From: Chrysoperla carnea
Taxonomy: Eukaryota > Arthropoda > Insecta > Neuroptera > Chrysopidae
DNA: 64,000 nucleotides
NCBI RefSeq assembly: GCF_905475395.1
Contig: NC_058337.1
Coordinates: forward strand, 90,328,368-90,392,367
Direction of reading: 5' to 3'
In this document: piece after piece, positions 49,958 through 60,465 of the stretch
Layout: each line of letters starts with the position of its first letter
How positions within the stretch are numbered: position 1 is the stretch's first letter
Translations under genes and position numbers: made by a program
Notes under the pieces: generated by a model
Seen by the model: only the letters and a program-made list of their open reading frames with translations
What the model was told of the DNA's origin: nothing
Database searches by the model: none

Positions 49958-52900
49958 TTAGTTTTTAACAACTTTTTCAACTTGTGGCGAAGATTTGGCA
50001 TCCATTTGTTTTTGAGCTAAATACCTAGCAAATTCGAAGGCAGGAACATTTGAATTTTCTTGTGAGGAGTCTGATTGTTTGTTTGTTTCAGGTAACAATT
50101 CTGGTTCAATATTTTCGGCATTTGGCCCAGATTTACGTAATTTATTATTTTGTGTTGCTAATTGTCTTAATAATATTGGAGCTCCAAACACTTGTCGTGA
50201 TTGATAATTTAATTTAAATGGAATTGTAGTGTCTTCCAATTGTGATTGTTCTTTTTGAGTTTTCTTGCTATCTTTGAGATTTTCGTTTTTTGTTTCTTGA
50301 TAATGTGATTCAACTTGTTGTAAATTTTGTTTACTTTCAAGTTGTGGTTGTAAAAATTCATTGCTTTGTTTGAATTCATTTTGTAAAATTAAGAAAGGTT
50401 CTTGTTGTTGTTGCTGCAAAAGTGCACGATTTGATCCCATTTCATTTGGATTAAAAGTTTCAACGTCTTTTGAGTTTTGCCGTGAATCAAATTCTAACGG
50501 ATTTCCAGGTGCGAAGAATTGTGGTGGAAATTGAAATGGTTGTGATGAGTACATGTAGAGTGGTTGCCCGTTTAATACAAAAAATCTTTGCCCGGGTTGT
50601 ACAGCTGGAACTTGTGTGAGAAATCTATTTTCTGGTAAATTTGAATTTTTATCAGCTGCCGCTAAGACATCTTGTTCACCAGCAGTATTTGGTTTATCTG
50701 GATTTTCTAATTTTGCCGAATTTTCTTGATTTTCTCTATTTTCATCTTTTTGTAGTTTTTCAGGTTTCTGGTTGTTATTTATAGTTTCTGAAATTTAAAA
50801 GAATTGAACATTAATTCTTGGCCCTCGTAAAACGTCCAATTGTTTTCGTATTGAAATAAATCGGAAATCCAATGAATTGTATCAGAAATTCAGTTTCCGA
50901 TTTTATCCTTTTCAAACCTTTTCATTATTTTGAATAGAAGACATAAAATTTTAATATCCTATTTATGAATGGGTTGGAATAATTATGGAGGCAAAGGTAT
51001 TCAACACGACTAAATTTCCGATTGATTGGAAAAGGAATTCATCGTAATTTATTTTCTAATGTAAATAGTTTTACCTGGTATCAGTTCTGCGTCTTCTGGA
51101 GTAGGTCTAGCAGCCGGACTACCAGGTTGAGTTGCAGATCCTCCGCCATTTCCAAATACATTAAAATTGAATGGAACTAATGGTGCCCCACCTGGGAAGA
51201 ATTGTCCATTTGATTGTGGAAATAATATTGGATTTTGAGGTTGTGGGCGCACGTTTGATATTAGTACTGTATCTGGATCTGGTTGAAATCCATTTCCATT
51301 ACCAGGAGGTCTTGGTATAAATACTGCATTTGGATTTAATGTCGGTCGAACATTTACACTTGGTACTATTTCATTGTAATTAGGTGTTTGAGCCCCCGAT
51401 GGAATTGGAATATTATTTGGATAAATATAAAATCTTAAAAACAAAAATAAATCTTTTAAACGTGATAATCCAGAAAGTATTGGTTTATTCAGCTATTCAC
51501 TCTGGATATCGAATGTACAGGGTGCCACAAATTGAAATAGTTCGACAGGAATGCCAATGGTCGTTTAGAAACGTAGATCATTTAGAACAGATAATAAGGG
51601 AAACAGTTCAAGAAATCACTCGCGAGATATGTAGGAGTGTATTTAAACTATTTTTTAAAAGATCAATTACATGTATGGAACGCGAAGGTGGTTACGTTGA
51701 GGCAAAACGAACTAAATGTTGTTCCATACATGTAATTGTTGAATTCTTTAAATACACTCCTACATATCTCGGGAGTGATTTCTTGAACCGTTTCCCTTAT
51801 TATCTGTTCTAAATGACCTGCATTTCTAAACGACCATTTACAATCCTGACGAACTTTTTCAATTAGTGAAATCCTGTACATATTCGATGTCAAGAGTGAA
51901 TAGCTGAATGGTAATATTTTCGAAAGCAGAGATTTTTATAAATAGTAATTTTTTTCGTAAACCTTATAAAAAAAATAGGTTTTCCATATGTAGCTAACTT
52001 AACTTAGGCATGTGTAGCCTAAATATTCACGCTGGGAGAAAAGTCAAAGTGGTGTACCTACTTCTTTTTTGTGCATAATTTTATGATATTATTTTTTTAC
52101 AAAGGCTGAAATTGTGAAAAGGGTAATGGTCTAGTTTCCCTGTGAAATGTGAAAGCCTATAAACGTGTGCATTTTGAGTAGCTTTTAGGAATACCACACC
52201 CTTATAAAAATGGGGGATGTCATATAATATTGAAGCCTATCACATTATTCGTCGAATCCTAAAGTACAGTTTAATAGAAAGATTTGCATCTAATTTTATG
52301 ATAAATATACGTCTAGAAATTCATGTATATTCGTCTCCAAAGATTTTCGCAAGTGAGACGCTCTTTATCATGGAACCTGAAAGTGATGGATTCCGCTTTT
52401 TATGACATTCCTTCAAGAAAGAGATAATCGAATAATAAATGCAAAAATCATCTACAAGATACCTTAGAAATTGTAATTTTAAGAATTCGAAAAAAAAATT
52501 AAAAATAATTTTTTCACTTGTTTGAAGATCTCTTCCTGTTAGAACGACAAAAAAGAATGTCCAATAATTTTAAGCTTGCAATTAAAAATTTTCAAAGCCC
52601 CGTGAAAGAGATTGCCTCACTCTTAAGAATTATCTTAGAGAAAAATATTGGTCGAAGCACAATTAAGCTACACCAGAACTTATAAAAGGGTATTTATCAA
52701 CGGCATTGATTGTATGCTTACCAGCACCGTGACTATAGCGAGAAAATAAGATTAGAAACGGATAATGTTATAAAATAATATTGCATATATGGTACTAAAA
52801 TATAGTAGGTACTATATTATAAAAAAAACTTGAACATTTCTAGAAAATGTAATTTGTCTACAACTCATAATAAATATGATTATAATTGATTAATACGAAC

Positions 52901-55900
52901 AAAATATTTATTAAAATAAATATACTTAAGTAATTTTTTTACTTTAAATTATAGATTTTGATAATCGTTTTTCAAGTTATCAAATAATTTACTATTTGCA
53001 TTATGTAACTATTTGAAATAATAATAACTTTATATAATTATGAAGTATATCGGAAGTACTGGTTGAATAAATTTTGTTTGAAAATAAATATTAATATTTA
53101 AAAAAAATTTCAAAATATTTAAACATGATCCCATAATGAAGCGTTAATTGTATAATTCTTTTTAACTCCTATTTGAAGGATCGATAAAAGTAAGTTTGGC
53201 AACTATAGAAACGTACCATATTAAAACTCGTTAGCAGAAAATTCACCTTTCCCCCTCATTATATATTTTTCTGATTATAAAATTTTATTTATTTTTCTGA
53301 TTAAGCTTTTTATGGAAAGAAATGAGATTTGCGTAATACAAAGTTTTAACAGTGATGTTTACGAAAAATTGTTTCAAACTTATGTTCTATGTTTAACGGT
53401 TTACAAGATGGGCCCTAGGGACCCAAAACCCAATTGACCTATGTTGCTCATTTACGTCAATTTTCACGTCCTGAGATCTAAAAAAATTATAAAAATTTCA
53501 GCTTGATATATCTTTTTGTTTTTGTTTTTGAGTTATCGTGATCACAGACGGACAAGTGGGAATCGATTAATTAGGTGATTTTATGAACATCAATACCAAA
53601 AATTTGTTCGTAGCATCAGTATTTTTAAGCGTTACAAACTTGGGACTAAACTTTGTATACCTTGATATATTTCATATATACATGGTATAAAAAGGGGAAA
53701 AGGAACATGAAAGTTAACACTCCCAAAAAGCACATTCTTAGCATAACTTCTATTATCTCTCTTTACCAACATCGATTCACCTAGTTTATAATTCTACATA
53801 TACCTACATATAATTTCTGTGCATTTAAACTAAAGTAGGTCGCTGGAAATGCCCAAAAGTAGCGAGAGAAAAATGACTAAAAAAAAAAAATCGGGAAAAA
53901 TATAAATAAATATATTCAAATTTGCTTTTATCTTTTACGATTTAAAAACATATTTTAGTGCGTCCGTTCTAGATTTCGTATGATACATTGACGAAATTTC
54001 ACGCATGTGTATTTTTTACTTGAGCTCAAAGTGACTTTTTAATTTTTATGTGTCAACATACTGTTACATTTTCTGCTCGTTGTCTTTTTTGTTTTCAATT
54101 ATTGTGACCGACAGCCAAACAAACAGTAGGCGAATTAGGTGATTGTCAGAACACTTGTCCCAAGTATACTGGGTGTTCCAGACCACCCGTCCAGGCTGAT
54201 TATTTTTGAAAGTTTCAAAAAAAAAATGAAAACGAAAAAACACGTATCAAATATTTTTTGAAACTCTATCACACCCTACTAAATACACTTCTTACCTTCA
54301 ACCCCTTGTTAGGGGTAGGGGGTGCAACTTAAAAAAGTCAAATGGAAACCCCCATTTTTTTTGCAGATTCAGATTTGAAAAATTTTCGAACAAAATGTTT
54401 CTATTTTTTTTTTGACAAATCTGAATCTGCAAAAAAAATTGGGGGTTTCCATTTGACTTTTTTAAGTTGCACCCCCTACCCCTAACAAGGGGTTGAAGGT
54501 AAGAGGTGTATTTAGTAGGGTGTGATAGAGTTTCAAAAAATATTTGATACGTGTTTTTTCGTTTTCATTTTTTTTTAAACTTTCAAAAATAATCAGCCTG
54601 GACGGGTGGTCTGGAACACCCTGTATATGAAATATATCATTTTTTACCGTTTTAAGTGTGTGTTTATTTTAACTTAGAGAGTATATGATATATATCCAGT
54701 GATACTAAGTGTAGTCCCAAATTTGTAACCTGAGTGTCTAAGAGTCCATTTCAACTTAACCGCACGTCTACGATGGAAAGTGAGGTTGAGTTCGTAAATG
54801 AGCAACATAGGTCTTGGGTCCGTAAGACCTATCTTGTAAACCGTTAGAGGTAGAACAAAAGTTTAAGTGTAAAAAATGTTCCTCATAAAAAATAAACAAA
54901 TTTTGTTTGAATTTTATTTTTCGTAAACACCACTGTTTACTCCTGAGGGTGCAAATTAGGTTCGATTACATATATGTATGTGTTTGTTTATTTATGGGAT
55001 CTATCTACTATGCCCACTGTCGAAGTGAGAAGGAAGATACTCTTTTTACTTTGTGTGTAAGAGTGGCTACCTTTCTTTACTTACATGACGTTAAAAAAAC
55101 AATCGATTGCGTAATCAATACTGTCTAAGCATAATATTTCAACAATTAACTCAGTCAATTGTTTCTTTTCACTTTTTCTGTTTTTATTTTCTATCATTAT
55201 ATATTATCGTTACAAAATTTAGAGTAAATTTTACATACATTCATGTGCATTACATATAGTTTGTAAATATCATGAGTCACGACGAATCTCTAAATAATAT
55301 AATCTAATAGTGAAAATGAAAAACAAATTTCTTGGAAATTTTTCGATCCCATATACTTTTATTAACGAGATAGGGCTTCGTTAATTATTAATTAAAATTT
55401 GGGAAATTTCTCGATTTAGGTATCAGTGTCGTCGAGACTGGTAATAGTTTGGTCAAATCAGCAATCATTTTTAAATACAACTAATTTTATAATAAATTAA
55501 AATAACAATATTATATGTCATTGATCAAATTTAATGTATTAACAATAATTAAAAATCATAAAAACATTTTTAAAAACTCAGTTGACTAAAATTTAACTGT
55601 CAAATTTAATGATTAGCTGTTTAATTTGCTAAAAATTTTGAATTTTTTTCTAATCATTTTAGTTTATAAAATTAATGTTTTACATCTGAATACATATTAA
55701 TTTATTATATAAGGTTGAGCCGATAGTACACTGCATTTTTGCAGTACACCCTAATTTTTTTTTTTTAATACCAAAAATAATTAATAATTGTTTTTAGACT
55801 CGTTGTCGTTTTTACATTTTAACCTATAGAGGGTGGAGCAACATTCTCGAAAATGTATGCGTTCATTTAATATTTGCTATTCACAATATGTTAAAATTCC

Positions 55901-56405
55901 AATTTTTAAGGATTAATGATACAAAAACCCTTCGCCAGATTTAAAAAAAAAATTTAATCGCGTGATTTAGTAATTCATACCATATCAAAAACAGATTTTT
56001 AGCTATACATTGGCTTGTTATTGCAAATTTTTTTGTAAATATTTAAGGAACTTGTAAAAATGTTCCACTAACGCAGAACACTTAACGACTGAAGTAATTT
56101 CGTTTGTAAGCCAATCTATCTTTTCACTTGCCACTTAAATTTAACGAGTTAAATAGCTATTGCCAAAGGTTTATTTTTTAACTTAATCTATAAGGTTTTA
56201 AAAAAATCGTTTACCTGTCAGCAAATGGAGTTCTTTGTTGTATATCAATACGATCAGCACCATTTGTTTGTGGGATTATAGGTTGTAAGCCAATACCTGC
56301 TGGTTGTCCAGGATAAAATAAAACTTGTCGAGAAGGTATCGGTAACGATGTACATTTAATATAATTAATTAACAACAATGAACAAATTAAATATAACACT
56401 GCCAT
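49958..56405 (-). CDS. Secreted proline/glutamine-rich protein, unknown family (3 exons, 459 aa)
   Basis: Exon 1 is 56405 down to 56215, exon 2 is 51433 down to 51075 and exon 3 is 50787 down to 49958. Phases join (AG/A and G/AA) and give 460 codons with the TAA stop. Residues 1-20 (MAVLYLICSLLLINYIKCTS) are a clear signal peptide, with likely cleavage before LPIPSR. The mature protein is low-complexity. An N-terminal part is rich in Pro, Asn and Gly (RPPGNGNGFQPDPD, VFGNGGGSATQPGSPAARP). A middle part is rich in Asn, Glu and Lys. A C-terminal part has a QQQQQ run and many Gln, Glu and Ser. It has no cysteine-rich or enzymatic motif. It would fit an extracellular matrix, cuticle, eggshell or secretion protein, but I recognise no family. 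Introns are long and hold transposable elements. A TATA box lies upstream at 56598-56591. Confidence 0.8.
51487..51909. mobile_element. Foldback made of two inverted transposase-like fragments
   Basis: Two arms of about 190 bp are reverse complements around a loop of about 40 bp (ATTCAGCTATTCACTCTGGA at the left, GTGAATAGCTGAAT at the right; inner CAATTACATGTATGGAAC and its complement). Both arms translate to related peptides: RQECQWSFRNVDHLEQIIRE on the plus strand and RQDCKWSFRNAGHLEQIIRE on the minus strand. The peptide style resembles the C-terminal end of mariner/Tc-like transposases, though I cannot confirm this. It lies in intron 1 of the secreted-protein gene. Confidence 0.6.
53345..53692 (+). 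repeat. Family B repeat, plus orientation
   Basis: A longer copy, from AGTGATGTTTACGAAAAATT through AATTAGGTGATTTTATGAAC to the TATATTTCATATATACATGG end. With 54640-55170 it forms an inverted pair around a foldback element. Confidence 0.65.
54167..54627. mobile_element. Near-perfect foldback element, about 460 bp
   Basis: The left end TACTGGGTGTTCCAGACCAC and the right end GTGGTCTGGAACACCCTGTA are reverse complements. The arms extend about 200 bp each with very few mismatches, including CAACCCCTTGTTAGGGGTAG and its complement. The flanks read TA, as for a TA-target element. The arms could form a long hairpin RNA. High arm identity suggests recent origin. Lies in intron 1 of the secreted-protein gene. 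Confidence 0.8.
54640..55170 (-). repeat. Family B repeat, minus orientation
   Basis: Reads in reverse the landmarks of the copy at 53345-53692 and adds the family head: AGTCCCAAATTTGTAACCTG, then 'cgtaaacaccactgtttact', then CAACAATTAACTCAGTCAAT at 55140. Adjacent to the foldback at 54167-54627. Confidence 0.6.
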
Positions 56406-56590
56406 TATTATTTTTTATTCTACAAAAAAAAACCAAAACGTTCCAAAAACAATGTAAAAAATTACTAATTTAAATAACAGAAACAAACCATTAAATTTTC
56501 ACTTAATAAAAACAGTAATTTTTTTTTCTGTACGATGTGAAATACTTCGAGATCACTAGGATAATGCCCTACAGTTATGAGGAGTGGTGG

Positions 56591-56598
56591 CTTTTATA
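56591..56598 (-). promoter_or_regulatory. TATA box of the secreted-protein gene
   Basis: On the minus strand GGATATAAAAGCC contains TATAAAAG about 190 bases before the start codon at 56405. Transcription would begin around 56565-56570, giving a 5' leader of roughly 160 bases. A strong TATA box fits a tissue-specific secreted-product gene. Confidence 0.5.
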
Positions 56599-56929
56599 TC
56601 CTCAATGTTGAGTATTGTTTATTACAGAAGTCAATATATTATTTCACATATATGATATATTGTTCTTCAGGATTGCAACGAGATTTTTGTTTTTATTAGT
56701 GGGGGTGGGGTTTGATGTGTGATGATGAAAATTCAATCTCTTCTACTGAATAACAAATAATTTTAATATAAAAATTGCATTGCACATGGCACAGAATGGT
56801 TCTAATAAATACAGCCATAAACAAAAATTTATAGTTAAAATAGGTTATTATTAAGTTTTTTTGTGTTTTGATACTATTTAAAATAGCTTGTTGCATTACA
56901 AGTGAAATTTACAAAATTGAAAAACCCCC

Positions 56930-57230
56930 GACAATTTTCCGGGTACGGAACAATAAAATCGGATTTGAAACATGTCTAAGAACACTTTCCATTAAATTTT
57001 CTTTTTGCTTAAATCCTTTTCAAAATTGAGCCGATTTCGAAGAACACAGAACCCTGAATTCGCACTTGAAACATAACTAAGAACACTCTCCATTAAATTG
57101 CCTTTCAAACAAAATAAAAAAAAATCAAAATCGGTTCATCCGTTTAGGCGCTACGATGGCACAGGCACACAGACAGACAAACACACATAGCGGTTAAACT
57201 TATAACACGTCTTTTTTTAGTTCGGGAGTT
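56930..57230 (-). repeat. Dispersed repeat with 'ttccgggtacgg' motif, minus orientation
   Basis: Reverse-complement relative of 24930-25260. It has two blocks with 'aacacttt' or 'aacactctccattaaatt', an AAAATCGGTTCATCCGTTTA block and a CACAGACAGACAAACACACA microsatellite. Confidence 0.6.
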
Positions 57231-57239
57231 AAAAAATTG

Positions 57240-57480
57240 TGAAAATGATCAGATTGCACAAATATTATTTTTTAAATGTAAATTTATCATAATTATTTTT
57301 AAATTTGTTATTTATTTATTTAATTATTTAATATAATCGGGCAGCTAACCCTTTAAAAATATAATTCTAATATAAATATAATATTGTTATACAATTATAT
57401 ATGCATCCATACAATTATATTAATAGAGTAGTTTATCGTTACAATGGAAACGCCTCCAATAAAACTCATGGATAGTGCGA
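57240..57480 (-). repeat. Dispersed element (same family as 398-790), partial and diverged
   Basis: Reverse orientation, with ATACAATTATATATGCATCC and TATCGTTACAATGGAAACGC. More diverged than the copy at 60068-60465. Confidence 0.5.
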
Positions 57481-58071
57481 AAAGAGACGGTAAAACTTCA
57501 ATTTTTATATATCGGAATGTTAAAAGTATAATAAATATCTGAAATGTCTGACAATTATCGATACATTCAATTTTATTTTGTTTTTTTACTTCTTACATGA
57601 TCAGCAACTGAAATAAATGAAACCATGATTATTAATAACCATTGAAAAATGTATATGGATCAAGCACAATTCCAAAGAATTCTTTTGTTTATCCCATGTC
57701 GCTCACATATTATAATTTATTACATAAAAAAAACTGTAATCTGTGATGTCGCTCATGGCATGCGATTAGCCATAGACTTACACAGTCGCTATATTGGAAC
57801 ATCTTATTTCGATATTTCAATATATCGTTGCCATATCCATAGTTACTACTGGCGTAAAGTGTCATATAAACAGCTTTTTACGCCACGTGATGCAAACCTT
57901 AGAGTAACTAAGGTTACTAAAGCTACTTTAGAGAAACACTTTGATTGTCATTGGTAGCACTAATACCAATCATAAAAAATTTAATTGTTTAAAATCACTG
58001 TTTAAAATTTAGTTGTTATTGCCTACATTAAAATTGTATTTGAAAGTTCTAAAAAACATAATAACAAAATG

Positions 58072-58510
58072 TTTCACGCCAAAACTAGCGAATGGTTTTT
58101 AATGAAACTGTACAGCAATATAGCTCATACATCAGAATAACACATGAGCTATAAATTATAAAGATATAGACATTTAAAAAAATTAAGTTTAATCTGACAT
58201 TACTATTTTAAATTTTTACAGAAATCTTTAATTTATGGTTCAAAATGATCATTTGCTCCATCTGCGATTATTATTTTGCTCCATAAATTAAAGATTTCTG
58301 TAAAAATTTAAAATAGTAATGTCAGATTAAACTTAATTTTTTTAAATGTCTATATCTTTATAATTTATAGCTCATGTGTTATTCTGATGTATGAGCTATA
58401 TTGCTGTACAGTTTCATTAAAAACCATTCGCTAGTTTTGGCGTGAAAGCATAACAAACGAACAAACAAACAAACATCCTTACTTTCACATTTATAATATA
58501 TAGGGATAGG
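58072..58510. repeat. Foldback repeat with retroposon-like tail
   Basis: Arms of about 167 bp (TTTCACGCCAAAACTAGCGA at the left and TCGCTAGTTTTGGCGTGAAA at the right) around a loop of about 45 bp at about 58239-58280. After the right arm come (AACA)n and CTTTCACATTTATAATATAT, then GGGATAGGGATAGGG, a tail style common in insect retroposons. Single-arm relatives lie near 40130-40315 and 61840-61935. Confidence 0.7.
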
Positions 58511-60000
58511 GATAGGGATTAAATAAAGCCGTTATGAAAATAGATATATTGTAAACGTGGTCATTTAATGTTAGCCTTACTGTGTATGTATTATGATAAA
58601 TATTACAATGTTTGTTGAATATACGCATACATGTAATAAAATAATTTGATGCGCTTGGGAAGCGCCGTTTTACCTTCACGCAGAAGTAGTACCTATGGAA
58701 ATAAAATATAATAATTGTCAACACATATCATCTATAATTTGACTTATTCGACGACGATCTATCTCATTGTTATACAATTCAAGTATTTTATAATATTTTT
58801 TTTTTTTAATAAAAAATTCATACCGATGATGATATTCTTATGAAATTATTTAAAACTTATAAAAAATAATGTGTGTATATTGTGCGTTTATGACGTTTCA
58901 TCATTTTTCAATATTATTTGCAAATCAAAAAACATCTTCTTTTTTTTCTTGAATTGTTTCCAATAACTTTTTTTTCTTTTAGGTAAATTTCAAATTTATA
59001 TCTAATATTATTAATATGTATGGGGTGTGTACTGATATTGAGTAATTAATTATTATATTATTTAAAAATCATTTTCTTTATTATTAGAATATTGTAGAAT
59101 AAGTTTTTAATATTTTTAAACACAAGAAAATATTTTTTTATTGAAACGTGCGGAACTAAAAAGTATAAAATAATTTTAAAATTAAGTTTTCGGGAGATGT
59201 ATAGGAAAAGTATGTGAGAGATTTCATAGCCCCGATCTGGGTCTAAAATCTAAATATGTCTGGGTCAATAAACTCCTAAATTTGAAATAATTCCGGAGGG
59301 ACTTTTCGGTATCCCAACATCGTGACACATTGATAGATACTTAGCGATAGACCTTCATGTATTTAGAAAAACCTTGAAAATTTGGAAATTTGGCAAAGTA
59401 ATTTGAAAAATTTATATAATGCAAAAATTACTCTATTCTAGAGTTCTATTATTCTCATTTATTATCTTTGATAATATTTATATAACCATAGGTCGTATGG
59501 GAAGAATTACTAATGACATCATATGGTAGTCATATTTAGTCCTAAATATTTTATTGGAATTACTAGACTATGATAAAATGAGTATCTTTTTCAAGATTTT
59601 GGATATTAACAATTCTTTTTTCTGAAACTATAACATATTTTAGAGTATGTTTTGAGTTGTTGGTTTATAATGTCTAATTTCATACCATCTAAGACCGATA
59701 ATAAGATTAAAATATAATTTGTTAATTCATTCGAAGGCTCAAATTATTTGTTTCAAAAATTTGAGTAGAAATTTTTTTTGGAATCAATTAAAAACTGAAT
59801 ATTTTAACTGTATATATAAAATTTTTGACCATTTCAAAAATCTAAAAAATGGATGCGTTTTTAATAATATTTTTGAAAACTGCATATCTAGAAAAGTGTC
59901 GAAGTGAAACTGTTTTTTTCTATGGGATTTAAGTAGAAAATTTTGTTAATATGGCTTTTGGGTCTAGACTAATTTTTACAACTACAATTTTTGACCAAAA

Positions 60001-60050
60001 AATAAAAAAAATAAAATAAAATAAAATAAATAAATAAATAAATAAAACAA
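60001..60050. repeat. AAATA/AAAT simple repeat
   Basis: AAATA units followed by AAAT units. It directly precedes the dispersed element at 60068-60465. Confidence 0.8.
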
Positions 60051-60067
60051 TAACTATATCTATATTA

Positions 60068-60465
60068 CGGTCGTTGTGTGCGTAGTCATGGTAGGGACAA
60101 TAAAATCGATGCCAGCGCTTTAAGTGAAAAATTTTGGATTTAAAGGGGGCTGTTATGACTAATTTGCAATTCTTTACATGTTAATGTAATAGAAATGTCA
60201 AATTAAAATTATTGAAAAATACGAATTAATTAAACTTAATGCATTAAAAATTGTGAAAATAAGAAATCAAATTGAACAAATATTATTTTTCAAATGTAAA
60301 TTATCATAATTATTTATTTAAATTTGTGAGACAAGAATATTAAATTTTAAATGTAAGTCTTAAATGCAATCCATACAATTATATATGCATCCATAAAATT
60401 CTATAATTAAAGTAGTGTATCGTTACCATGGAAACGAAACTCACGCACGGAGCGATAAATTGAGT
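60068..60465 (-). repeat. Dispersed element (same family as 398-790), full length, minus orientation
   Basis: Begins with TCGTTGTGTGCGTAGTCATG and ends with GTATCGTTACCATGGAAACG then AAACTCACGCACGGAGCGAT, the reverse of the element at 398-790. It is the best-preserved copy in the window and gives both ends of the family. Confidence 0.7.

Noticed and set aside
51384-51812. 142-codon open frame on the plus strand, a candidate gene
   Set aside because: It lies almost wholly in the foldback element at 51487-51909 and reads through both arms. The end of the frame is the antisense of the other arm.
57649-57957. 102-codon plus-strand frame starting with ATG
   Set aside because: The composition is unusual but there is no recognisable family or promoter, and it lies among dispersed repeats. 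I left it out as a gene.
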